Below are positions 1 to 8,087 of a DNA stretch of 64,000 bases, piece by piece (position 1 is the first letter of the stretch; each line of letters begins with the position of its first letter). The translations under genes and the position numbers were made by a program. The notes below the pieces were generated by a model. The model made no database searches. It was not told where the DNA came from and saw nothing but the letters and a program-made list of their open reading frames with translations. Origin of the DNA: Ethanoligenens harbinense YUAN-3 (GTDB taxonomy: Bacteria; Bacillota; Clostridia; Oscillospirales; Ethanoligenentaceae); assembly GCF_000178115.2 (NCBI RefSeq), contig NC_014828.1, forward strand, positions 1,395,310 to 1,459,309. Direction: 5' to 3'.

Positions 1-745
1 TGCCTTTAGCTTTATGAATAGTGGAAACTGTGAGTAATGATTCTCTTGTGTTCAAAAGCAATTCTGGTATTTTTACTGTTGGTTTACTGAGTTCAGCAGA
101 TAGTTTTTCAATCTCAATAAAAGGCTTTTTGTCATCATAAACCAATTCACAAAGAGCTTTATAGCAGAGCTCAGCCGTGACCTCATCATCGGCAACTCGG
201 CCGCAATATCTTGTAATAAAATCATCTTCAGTTATCCGTGAATCGGCTTGATAATCCCAAAAGCAATCTGCTATCCATCGATTTAAAGAAGCAACTTTTC
301 CAACTCCTCGCAACAAAGTATGGCTAATTCCATTCTTGAAGAGGAAGTGGCTTATGTATTCGGCTTCGCCGTTATTCCGGCAAAGTATTGCAGTTCTTTT
401 TGCAATATTGGAAAAGTCAAATGTTTCAATCGTTCCGGCGGCCTGAATACTACCAAGTTCGTCTTTGATAAACGAATTTACAACTGATGGATCGGCAAAT
501 TCAAGCAAAGCGCAACGCATATTATCTGATACACGTGCAAGGTTGGCGGTTTGCCTCTGATTCCCGGTCAATTCATATTTGAAAACATCTATCGGAAGAA
601 TTTTATCGAGCCGTTTATAGAATTCAACAGAGTTTACACTCGTTCCGTCGTGGCAATCATAATCATATATTGCTTGGCATTTATCGCCGAGCAGTAAATA
701 ACCGCCTGTTAGCGCGCTGAGAATATTTAATCTCTGAGGGTTTAA
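1..745 (-). pseudogene. UvrD/Rep-type helicase, 3' part (separated by IS insertion, cut by window edge)
   Basis: The minus strand is open without a stop from 745 to the window edge and continues the helicase that begins at 2284. Visible superfamily 1A motifs are motif III (LLLGDKCQAIYDYD, 700-660 area), a motif IV-like NQRQTAN stretch, and at the very edge the motif V-like TVSTIHKAKG. The order and spacing follow UvrD/PcrA-like 3'-5' DNA helicases. This half has no start codon of its own and is cut off from its Walker A half by the IS200-type element at 746-1336, so it is probably silent while the element is present. The C-terminal end lies outside the window. Confidence 0.85.
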
Positions 746-750
746 TTCCC

Positions 751-764
751 CGCCGCTTGCGGCG
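751..764. repeat. IS200-type left-end hairpin
   Basis: CGCCGC-TT-GCGGCG forms a perfect 6-bp stem just inside the left end. Subterminal hairpins like this are recognised by TnpA as single-stranded DNA in the IS200/IS605 family. Confidence 0.8.
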
Positions 765-816
765 TTAAATAAAAGGGTATAAAATTGGTATAACAAAAAA
801 CGAGAAGAGGGAAGAG

Positions 817-1275
817 ATGAGTGAGTATATTCATAAATCTCACAATGTCTCAGTGCTGATGTACCATTTTGTATGCCCCGCTAAATATCGCAGAGCGATA
901 TTTAGCGAAGAAGTTACCAAAACACTCGTAGAAGTGTGCGGAGGAATAAGCGAACGATTTGAGATGTACTTTGTTGAAATAGGTACAGATAAAAATCATG
1001 TGCATTTTCTAATACAATCAGTACCCAAGTACAGCCCGACGAAAATAATCACAACAGTGAAAAGTATAACAGCACGAGAAATATTTTCTAAACATCCGGA
1101 AGTAAAAAAACAATTATGGGGTGGAGAATTATGGACGGATGGATATTTTGTGAATACGGTAAGCAAATTTGGCAGTGAAGAAGTAATAAAAAGATACTTG
1201 CAGAATCAGGGTAAGACAGAGGAGTATAAACAACTTTACAAAGTTGAAACAATAGAACAACTCACGTTGTTTTAG
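817..1275 (+). CDS. tnpA: IS200/IS605-family Y1 transposase TnpA
   Basis: A 152-residue HUH single-strand transposase. The HUH metal-binding motif is H61-V-H63 in NHVHFLIQ. The catalytic tyrosine is probably Y127 in KRYLQNQG, followed by the usual Q-rich turn. The length is normal for the family. It would cut and join single-stranded DNA at the hairpin ends (peel-and-paste), leaving no footprint on excision. AGAAGAGGGAAGAG immediately upstream supplies the ribosome site. The gene looks intact, so the element may still be mobile. Confidence 0.95.
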   Translation: MSEYIHKSHNVSVLMYHFVCPAKYRRAIFSEEVTKTLVEVCGGISERFEMYFVEIGTDKNHVHFLIQSVPKYSPTKIITTVKSITAREIFSKHPEVKKQLWGGELWTDGYFVNTVSKFGSEEVIKRYLQNQGKTEEYKQLYKVETIEQLTLF

Positions 1276-2284
1276 CAAGGGTAGGGTTAGCATTGGATAC
1301 CCCGCCGCTTGCGGCGGGGTGATTCATTGTCATTAAGGCGCGTTCGTTAACAAGATCTTGTAGTTCATCTACAATTACATATTCGAAGTTTGAAAAATCT
1401 TCTTTTACGAACTTTTCATTGAACATATTAATTCTTCCATTATAATCCAATTGGACAAATTGCGCCTCAATAGTTGATAGGTAACTCGTTGCAAGGGAGT
1501 CAAATGTGCAAACATCCACATTTATTGCCGAATATGGAAGCAATCTCTGCGATACACCGGATTCCAAACGACTTGAAATCTCGTTCTTTGCAGCATTTGT
1601 ATATACAAGAACTAAGACGCTTGATAAATCCTCAACGAGTTCCTTGTTAATAATGTGTTCGAGCCTTTTTATAACAGTATAAGTTTTACCGCTTCCCGGT
1701 GCGGCATTAACGAGTATCTTGCTGTTAATTGGGGCTTCGATAATTGCGGACGGTTCCGCAATCTTTATAAATTCTTCAGGTTTAACAAATTCTTTGAAAT
1801 CTTCAATTATGGATTCTTCAGGAACTGTTTCTATTGATTCTTCATCTATTTCATTTTCTGCGAAGACTTCCTCAATATTTTCAATTCCAAGCCATTCATA
1901 TCTTAAGGCGGGACTTTTCTCTTCAGTAATATCAGCATGCTCAATTACTGCTTGTCGCGTAAATTTTGCAGCGCCTCCGCAGGACGAAAATGACTTACAA
2001 TTTGAGTATTCACAACGACCTTCCCAATTAATTAGCTTATCTTTACGCACAAGCCCATGAGTTGCCTCTCTATTTGAAGCATTACAACATGTTACATCAT
2101 TCTGCAAAATTGATTCTTGCCATTCGGTTAGGCGAAAAGAGGAAAGTGTTCCAGAACAGTATTGGCTCTTAAGTGTCTTAAGCCTTTGTTTTCCGGTGAT
2201 TTGATGAGCATATTTAATATCTCGCTGAATATCATCATTTGCACGAATATAAATATTACTGGATATTGTAATATTAGATTTCAC
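1262..2284 (-). pseudogene. UvrD/Rep-type helicase, 5' part (truncated by IS200-type element)
   Basis: The N-terminal half of a superfamily 1 helicase starts at a GTG with AGGAG about 10 nt upstream, 18 nt after the Hsp70-like gene. Residues about 1-190 are family-specific and hold a cysteine cluster, C91-x4-C96-x5-C102, which could bind zinc or an iron-sulfur cluster. Walker A is NAAPGSGKT at 193-201, and motif II is VDELQD at 305-310. Genuine helicase sequence ends at codon 316 (base 1337). The last 24 residues are translated from the IS. A truncated protein with Walker A and B but no domain 2 could still be made. Calling it inactive is an inference. Confidence 0.85.
1299..1320. repeat. IS200-type right-end hairpin
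   Basis: ACCCCGCCGC-TT-GCGGCGGGGT forms a perfect 10-bp stem with the same core as the left-end hairpin. It lies 16 nt inside the inferred right end and also covers the point where the interrupted helicase frame reads into the element. Confidence 0.8.
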
Positions 2285-2302
2285 TTCAGCGCATCTCCTT
2301 CA

Positions 2303-3766
2303 TTATTTTAAACCGGATATATCGTAATAGAAAGTAAGCTTATTCACTTCAACATTGGTAGGTTTGCTGTGTTGTAAGTCACCCATTGAATTATTATACA
2401 ACTGAATTCTTGCAATTTGGTCATCATCTATCCGCGCCGAAAGTCGAATGATTTCATTCAAATAGCCTTTCGTTGGTATTGTGGCCCGCTCAAACATGAC
2501 ACCATCTTCATTTGCAAAGTTAAAATGGGCATCTTGCGTGTCTTCGGTTAGAGAAAAACTCAGCGTTTCAATTACGGATCCAACGCCATGTTCTCCTTCT
2601 TTCAAAATCGGAAAAATTGAACCATCGCTCAAATATAGCCCAAGCGAGTTGTTTAACTTAAAATTGCCGCCGATGATTTGCATAAGAGCAGCACCCTCAG
2701 CAGTTGACCACTGAGGCTTGTCCGGCAAGATTACCTGGCTGTCTTTAAAAATGTTGGTTATCGCTTCTTCATACGAAGCGAGGTTGCTGCTGCCTCCGAC
2801 AATCACTATGGCATCAATACTTGCCGGTTTTAGATTTGCTCGCCCTAGTGCGGCATCAACAGCCTTGCGAATTCTGCTTTTTATTATAGGTTCAACAACA
2901 CCATTGAAAAGATTAACACTTACAGTGATAGACTTTGTCCCGTACATTCCGTAATTATAGATTGCAGATTCATAGTCATCTTCGGTATTTGAAATTTCGA
3001 TTTTTGCTTTTTCGCACCAAGAAATAAGATAATCTTTGCTTGCCAAATTCATATCTTCAAACGCTACAGGATTGTAAACTTCTGATTTTTTTATTATTTC
3101 TGCATGAACACGCTTTGCCAGAGCAAAATCGATGTCATCGCCTCCTACACGCTCGCCGAACACAGCGGTCTCTGTAATCGAGTTCTTTTTCAATTCCAGA
3201 ATGCTTATGTCAAAAGTGCCACCACCCCAGTCAAGAACCATAACTTTTGAAAAAGCTTGTCCCGCTTTGCGGTTAGCAAAATAAGCTGCCGTGGATTCAG
3301 ATAAAAAGGAGTTGACTTTTATACCAGCATTCTCTGCCGCAGTCCGGAGCTCTCTGCGAGCCTCCGGGGAAAAATCCACAGGGAATGAAAGCCCCGCTTT
3401 CGACAAATCAACGTCTGGATGAGTTCTTGATATGTAATCCTTTATGTATTTCAAAAACAATGTTGTAATTTCAGTGGCTGAATATCTATGATCACCAACT
3501 TTGAATTCTTTGTTGGTACCTAAAAATGATTTCATTGACGTGAATATCTCGTAATCAGAGGACAGTTCCTCGCGGTGGTTCTTAATGTCACGTCCGAATT
3601 TTAATGAACCACCATTCTGACGAGGAATAGCAACAATCGATGAGAATGGATAATCACCGCCCTCCCCAAGGTTGACGGTTTTATATCCATGCTCGTCATT
3701 AAACACCCGAACAACAGACGTGTTCGTTGTTCCAAAATCTATCCCGATAAAACTGCCCTTCTGCAT
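2303..3766 (-). CDS. Hsp70/DnaK-like ATPase of a putative defence or stress operon
   Basis: A 487-residue protein with the actin-like ATPase fold of Hsp70: phosphate-1 motif GIDFGTTNTS (8-17), phosphate-2 motif DWGGGTFD (179-186) and adenosine motif VGGSSNL (323-329). The nucleotide-binding domain fills about 370 residues and only about 120 remain, so the substrate-binding domain and lid are much shorter than in housekeeping DnaK (about 610-640 residues). No DnaJ or GrpE gene is adjacent. It sits 15 bp after the coiled-coil gene and 18 bp before the helicase, so co-transcription is likely. It is probably a dedicated chaperone or switch for the neighbouring proteins, but the actual client is unknown. 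Confidence 0.85.
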   Translation of the reverse strand: MQKGSFIGIDFGTTNTSVVRVFNDEHGYKTVNLGEGGDYPFSSIVAIPRQNGGSLKFGRDIKNHREELSSDYEIFTSMKSFLGTNKEFKVGDHRYSATEITTLFLKYIKDYISRTHPDVDLSKAGLSFPVDFSPEARRELRTAAENAGIKVNSFLSESTAAYFANRKAGQAFSKVMVLDWGGGTFDISILELKKNSITETAVFGERVGGDDIDFALAKRVHAEIIKKSEVYNPVAFEDMNLASKDYLISWCEKAKIEISNTEDDYESAIYNYGMYGTKSITVSVNLFNGVVEPIIKSRIRKAVDAALGRANLKPASIDAIVIVGGSSNLASYEEAITNIFKDSQVILPDKPQWSTAEGAALMQIIGGNFKLNNSLGLYLSDGSIFPILKEGEHGVGSVIETLSFSLTEDTQDAHFNFANEDGVMFERATIPTKGYLNEIIRLSARIDDDQIARIQLYNNSMGDLQHSKPTNVEVNKLTFYYDISGLK

Positions 3767-3781
3767 AATTCTTATCCGCCT

Positions 3782-4921
3782 TTATTCGTAAGTTATTCCA
3801 AATCTCTTTAGTAGTTTAAAGATTCGGGTAAGTGTAGACCGATATGCCTCAAACAAATCGGAACTATACTCGCTTCCCTTTGATGCCATAAAATCGGAAT
3901 AGTCCAGTTTTAGTGCTTCCGAAATATCGTTCTTCAGGGTTGCCAGTTCCTGATTCTTTGATATTTCATCCATGTTCAACGAAGTGCGGAGACGTTCGGT
4001 CAAATCGGAAACCTGCGCTTCAGATGAAGATAGGGTAGTTTTTATTTTCTTTAGTTCCAATGTTGAAAAACTTAGCTGTTGTTCCCTCTCACGAATGGTA
4101 GCTTGAGCAGTGGCAATCTCTCCATTTTTTTTCTGAATCTGCATCGAAAGGGTATCTATTGCTGCCCGGTTTTCTGTCAGCCTTCGTAATAGCAAGAGAA
4201 TTTCCGTCTGAGTAGATTCAATTTTTACAAGAGCATCTTTTGAAATCTGCGAGTCATAGTTCTTTGTCTTCTCCGCTTTTATAGAAGAAGTTTGGACTGG
4301 TTCTTCTTCTTTTGCAGTCTCTGCTTGCGCAACCTTTACAGCTGGTGGCTGAGAAACATCAATAGTTGTTGAAACAGTTCTGTCAACTACTGCATCTAGG
4401 AAACGTTCGAATCTCTGTTTTTCAAATGGGTTCGCTTTAAACGCATCCGCGTTAACTACTTCATAGAGCTTTTGAACGAAAGATAGTCCATTTACATCAA
4501 CAATAGTTTTTTTGAAGTTATTCTTACAGCCATCAGCAAACTGGCTCCCACTTTCTGAACGTATTAGAATGTAGTTAAGAATTGAAAATGCAAGCTCATA
4601 TTTTGAAGCTTTTGTCAACGACAGTACACTTCCGAACCCTTTCGGATAAAGAAAATTCTGCGGTTTGTCCTTTTGAAACTGCTCATTTGTGCGAAACTCC
4701 TCGACAATTGTGGCTAATTGCTCATTGCTGAGTTCCGTCGCTGCTCGATTAAAATAAGCAGGGCAAACAGAGTAATGAAGCTTCATTAGATAATCAGCTA
4801 CCTGCTTCGCATTATTTATCTCTTCCGACATTGTCAAAAGGATGGCAACCGCTTTCTTTCGGTTATCTTTGCTCAAGTCCTTCTTGGCACAGATTTCATC
4901 TAATACTTGTAAAGCTTCCAA
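3782..4921 (-). CDS. Uncharacterised coiled-coil protein (operon partner of Hsp70-like ATPase)
   Basis: A 379-residue soluble protein I cannot place in a named family. Residues 1-185 look like an all-helical globular domain. About 190-230 is a low-complexity linker (E/Q/P/S rich). About 230-330 is rich in heptad-like L/I/E/K/Q runs typical of a coiled coil, and 335-379 is a helical tail. No signal peptide or membrane segment is visible. It lies 13 bp after the preceding gene and 15 bp before the Hsp70-like gene. A structural or scaffolding role within the complex is a guess from the coiled coil. Confidence 0.75.
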   Translation of the reverse strand: MEALQVLDEICAKKDLSKDNRKKAVAILLTMSEEINNAKQVADYLMKLHYSVCPAYFNRAATELSNEQLATIVEEFRTNEQFQKDKPQNFLYPKGFGSVLSLTKASKYELAFSILNYILIRSESGSQFADGCKNNFKKTIVDVNGLSFVQKLYEVVNADAFKANPFEKQRFERFLDAVVDRTVSTTIDVSQPPAVKVAQAETAKEEEPVQTSSIKAEKTKNYDSQISKDALVKIESTQTEILLLLRRLTENRAAIDTLSMQIQKKNGEIATAQATIREREQQLSFSTLELKKIKTTLSSSEAQVSDLTERLRTSLNMDEISKNQELATLKNDISEALKLDYSDFMASKGSEYSSDLFEAYRSTLTRIFKLLKRFGITYE

Positions 4922-4934
4922 TGTGTTTCCTCCA

Positions 4935-6401
4935 TTAACTGATCTTTAGTTCGCTGCGGTCATATCCGCACAAGTTAAGTATACGCTCGCAGCAGGATTT
5001 TATTTCCCCGCTTGCCTTGTTTTTTGCCACAGACAGCCCGTTTGATAATATATATGATTCAGCCGAGTTGTCACGCTCGTCAAGCCAAAGGACAGGAGAC
5101 CCGCCCGATTGAACTAATTGTTTAACACCTATGACAAGAGCTTTATAGGGCTTTTTGAGAATCATTGCTTCGCATAGCTTTACGAGAACATCATCCCAAC
5201 TTTTTGTAGCATATGTTTTGCCAAGTAGTGTGAACCCCGAAGGTACCGGATTTCTTGTTTCGGCAGATTCATTAGTATCGGGAATGCTACTTGTTTCTTC
5301 TGGCGACAGAGTGATTGGGATAAGATGAGAATTTTCAATCTGTGTTTTTAAGCTGACATACCATCTATCGAAATATTCTCTGTCTGGACGATACCACTGG
5401 CTGCAAAACAGAATTGTTGTAGTACCCAGTTTAAAAGCCTCTGCCCAGTAACGATTTTTGCTGCTTTCAGATCCAGTTTGTTCTCCTAAAAAGTCTTTTT
5501 CACAGAGCAACTTAGCAAACGGATAATTAAGGTTAAGAACCCGCTTGCTCCAATTTTTATCTTGCCATAAATGTAATTCATTCTCAGTTGGCTGAAAACC
5601 AGTATCGCACAAATCTCTCAATTTCGTGCGAACATAAAAGCCAACTTTAACTTGTTCAGATGCAGTTTCTTCTAATTGCTGAGATTCGACAATAGAATTG
5701 GGAAATAGTTCTTGAATTTGTCGTTCGTCGGATGTCTTATCGAAATGCTTGTTTAGCGAATCATACCAATCGTCAAAATACGGCAAATATATCGAAGCCC
5801 ATCCACTGTAAATAAGCAGTATAACGTCACCAAATTTAAACCTGTCTTTTACCCAGTAACGACGCGGTGTTCCGGCGATAGAAGTTTGCCTGAGAATTTC
5901 CTTTGTTTCATCATATATTCTTGCAAATTGGTGAGGCAGACCAAGAATTCTTCTGCTCCAGGCTGAGTCCTGCATATTTCGCAATTGTTCCTCAGAAAAA
6001 ACAAAACCGCTTTTGCTCAATTGATATAATTTCTGCCTTACATAATCACCGGCACTGCTATATGAAGCATCTTCCGAATTCTGTTCTAGTTCCATTGGCA
6101 CGGCTTCAGCGTTTGGTGGTTCTAATTCTTTTTCTATAGCTGGCTGCGAAACAACCGTCGGTGTTATAATGATGCGATTGGATGCAAGATATGAACCCGC
6201 AATTTCTTTTTGAACCGAAGTGAGACTCTCTGACCATTTTCTCAGTTGTTGAATCTTTGTTCGGGCATCTAACATGACTTCTTTGGCTTCAGCCATATCT
6301 TCAATGTCTATAGCTGCATCGTAACGCCGTTTTTCTTCCTGCTCTTTTGTGCGTAACGCATCAATAAGAGTATTTATTTGAAGCTCTATTTCACTTGACA
6401 C
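4935..6401 (-). CDS. Uncharacterised protein with tandemly duplicated domain
   Basis: I place the start at the GTG at 6401 because AGGAGG lies 7 nt upstream (6409-6414). An upstream ATG in frame would overlap the XRE gene and has no such site. The 488-residue product has a charged helical N-terminus. It then has two copies of a domain of about 100 residues (about 120-220 and 255-355), both running YVR-KL--L---GF ... W--R-L-L---FA ... RYW ... YFD-WY-SL. A C-terminal module (about 390-488) begins F-LLGK-Y--KSWDDVL. The function is not recognised. The aromatic-rich repeats suggest ligand or partner binding, as inference only. Confidence 0.75.
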   Translation of the reverse strand: MSSEIELQINTLIDALRTKEQEEKRRYDAAIDIEDMAEAKEVMLDARTKIQQLRKWSESLTSVQKEIAGSYLASNRIIITPTVVSQPAIEKELEPPNAEAVPMELEQNSEDASYSSAGDYVRQKLYQLSKSGFVFSEEQLRNMQDSAWSRRILGLPHQFARIYDETKEILRQTSIAGTPRRYWVKDRFKFGDVILLIYSGWASIYLPYFDDWYDSLNKHFDKTSDERQIQELFPNSIVESQQLEETASEQVKVGFYVRTKLRDLCDTGFQPTENELHLWQDKNWSKRVLNLNYPFAKLLCEKDFLGEQTGSESSKNRYWAEAFKLGTTTILFCSQWYRPDREYFDRWYVSLKTQIENSHLIPITLSPEETSSIPDTNESAETRNPVPSGFTLLGKTYATKSWDDVLVKLCEAMILKKPYKALVIGVKQLVQSGGSPVLWLDERDNSAESYILSNGLSVAKNKASGEIKSCCERILNLCGYDRSELKIS

Positions 6402-6427
6402 GCCAGCACCTCCTATTGATTTGGTTA

Positions 6428-6658
6428 TTATTTCGTCAAAGACGTTTCTTTTTGAGATTTTACAAAAACGAGAATGTCTGATGTTTTGCAATCGAATAAT
6501 TCACATAGCTTATTAAGCGTATTATAATCCACGCGTGTTATACGATCATGGTACAAATCGGAAATTGTGCTCCTGCTTATTCCGGTTTTCTCAAAAACAT
6601 CCTGAATGTTATATCGTCTTTCACCCATGAGCGTTGAAAGCTTACAGTGAATGGCCAT
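6428..6658 (-). CDS. XRE-family (Cro/CI-type) regulator
   Basis: A 76-residue single-domain helix-turn-helix protein of the small YozG-like type. The HTH is at about 15-45 (YNIQDVFEKTGISRSTISDL), with a typical tail containing LNKLCELFDCKTSDIL. AGGAGA lies 9-10 nt before the ATG. It precedes the repeat-domain protein by 26 bp and is probably the transcriptional regulator of this operon. Confidence 0.9.
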   Translation of the reverse strand: MAIHCKLSTLMGERRYNIQDVFEKTGISRSTISDLYHDRITRVDYNTLNKLCELFDCKTSDILVFVKSQKETSLTK

Positions 6659-6669
6659 ATACTATCTCC

Positions 6670-6966
6670 TTATTTAACCCTTATGAAATGGCATTGCAGT
6701 GCTCTTGCCAATTCGCCGTTCCGAGGATATCGAATCTGGATGGCATCTTTTCTGACAAAACGTTCAGAAAAGTTAACATTCCGAATCTGCGCTACATATT
6801 TTTTCCCATTAAGATAGATGCTTATGGGCTTTACTTCTCCTCGTTGCAGAAATTTTCCCATATTTCGTGTAAAGATCACCTGATTTTCAACAGGTAAAGT
6901 AAGGCCTTCGTTTAGCAAAGACCAATGGACCTCAGTTTTATATACATAATTTTCGAAGTCTTCCAA
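6670..6966 (-). CDS. Small uncharacterised protein, first gene of the island operon
   Basis: A 98-residue reading frame ending 11 bp before the XRE gene. The only in-frame start that keeps the full frame is a TTG at 6966 with a weak GAGAAGA upstream, so the start is uncertain. The middle part (GEVKPISIYLNGKKYVAQIRNVNF) looks like a beta-rich domain that recurs at the front of some restriction or HNH nuclease proteins, but no nuclease motif is present here. It may be a truncated remnant or a genuine small subunit. Confidence 0.5.
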   Translation of the reverse strand: MEDFENYVYKTEVHWSLLNEGLTLPVENQVIFTRNMGKFLQRGEVKPISIYLNGKKYVAQIRNVNFSERFVRKDAIQIRYPRNGELARALQCHFIRVK

Positions 6967-7060
6967 ACCGCCATCTTCTCAAAATAATTTTATAAAAAAG
7001 TGGTTTACTGATTTGTTACTGGAGTATTGTGTTACCGGTTTTCTATGAAAATCCAATTAT

Positions 7061-7089
7061 ATTGTACTTCTTTCAATCCTATAGTGCAA
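7061..7089 (-). promoter_or_regulatory. Predicted promoter of the Hsp70/helicase operon
   Basis: On the minus strand TTGCAC (7089-7084) and TACAAT (7066-7061) are separated by exactly 17 bp. An alternative -10, TATAAT, overlaps a few bases further on. Transcription would start near 7054 and give an untranslated leader of about 90 nt before 6966. No other promoter of this quality was seen before the downstream genes, which supports one operon. Confidence 0.5.
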
Positions 7090-7190
7090 TACAGTCTGCC
7101 CGTGAATTTCATCTTAAATCTGATAACTGACTGGTCAGGATAGTTAGTAACACCGCTATACCAAATGGCATCCATAACTTAGCAAAGTAA

Positions 7191-7855
7191 TCATATAAAA
7201 TGGGTACAACCCCTCTCGCAACACCATGGTAGATGACGTAGCGGTGCGGATTTACGGCGCTTTATTTTTCCTCCGACCCCGAAGCCGACCCCAAAGGCCA
7301 AAATCCGACCCCGAAGCGAAACGTTACCCGACCCGCATTGCGGGGCGATGTGAGCCGCAGCAGGGACGCACCGCGACCCCGCTGCTTTAACCAGCATCGG
7401 AATCGACCCGGTTTTCGACCGTTTTTCAAGGGCTACCCGGCAGCCAGTCTGAGCGCATATTTCCGCCTTTGAATGATTGAACCGTCGTGGACTTTGTCTG
7501 CCAAGAGCAGGCTTTTCACTTTTTTCTGCGGGTAAATCACTTCGGAGCTCTTTCCGCACAAGGCTCCCGACACGGGCCGCAAGCCCGGTGAGGGACACGG
7601 ATGCCACCTCGCCGTGAAAACGGCACACGAGGCCACACGGCCGGTGACAGGGGCGAACGTGCCTCGAATGGGGCGATGCCTGCGCGCTTGCTTTGGGGCG
7701 TGCCAGTCGAGAGGGGATGACAAATAGCCCAACTGACGAGCGGAACTACTTTTCCGGACGAGTCGTCTTTTACCCATTTTATCACAAAAACGGACGTTTT
7801 CGTTCACGTCTTAAGATTCTACATTGGTAATCACCTCCAGAGGCAAAGGGCAAAA
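7191..7855. other. GC-rich non-coding stretch at the island boundary
   Basis: Base composition changes abruptly here from AT-rich to GC-rich. Several overlapping open frames exist on the minus strand, but they are rich in R, S, P and G without recognisable domains. They overlap each other in different frames and lack good ribosome sites, so I do not call a gene. Short repeats such as CCGACCCCGAAGC occur at 7275-7320. It is probably non-coding mobile-element DNA. Confidence 0.4.
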
Positions 7856-7977
7856 CACCCAATAAGGTGCATGCGGTGCGACCGTCATCTCAAAAGTGCA
7901 GAAGCGGACACCCTATAAGGTGCCTTACGAGAAGGAATTTGCCTCGCGTGCATCGAACGAGGCACCCTATTGGGTGC
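7856..7977. repeat. Three regularly spaced palindromes (iteron-like), set A
   Basis: CACCCAATAAGGTGC (7856-7870), CACCCTATAAGGTGC (7909-7923) and GCACCCTATTGGGTGC (7962-7977) are near-palindromes. Their starts are 53 and 54 bp apart. The intervening 38-39 bp are unrelated to each other. They lie just downstream of the RepA-like ATPase gene. They resemble replication or partition binding sites more than a CRISPR array. Confidence 0.8.
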
Positions 7978-8087
7978 ATAGATGAGCGTCGCTGATGATG
8001 CCCAAACCGCAGCCACATGGGTGCCGGTCTGAAAACAGGTGCTTGATTAAGAATGCAAGGTTGCAATACCGTAAGAACATTACACCC

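Larger units (their letters stand above)
746..1336 (+). mobile_element. IS200-type insertion sequence (tnpA only)
   Basis: The element carries a single Y1 transposase gene and has a GC-rich hairpin near each end sharing the core CGCCGCTTGCGGCG. There is no terminal inverted repeat or target duplication, as expected for IS200/IS605 elements. The left end follows TTTAA (741-745), a target type known in this family. The right end is placed after CATTAA at 1336 because joining 745 to 1337 recreates an in-frame helicase (...NERA-LNPQRL...). The ends are therefore inferred from coding-frame reconstruction. No tnpB or IscB-like gene is present. Confidence 0.85.

Noticed and set aside
7191-7807. Overlapping minus-strand open frames of 145, 124 and 82 codons
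   Set aside because: They overlap in different frames, have low-complexity R/S/P/G-rich products, lack ribosome sites and show no domains. They are probably a by-product of GC-rich DNA.
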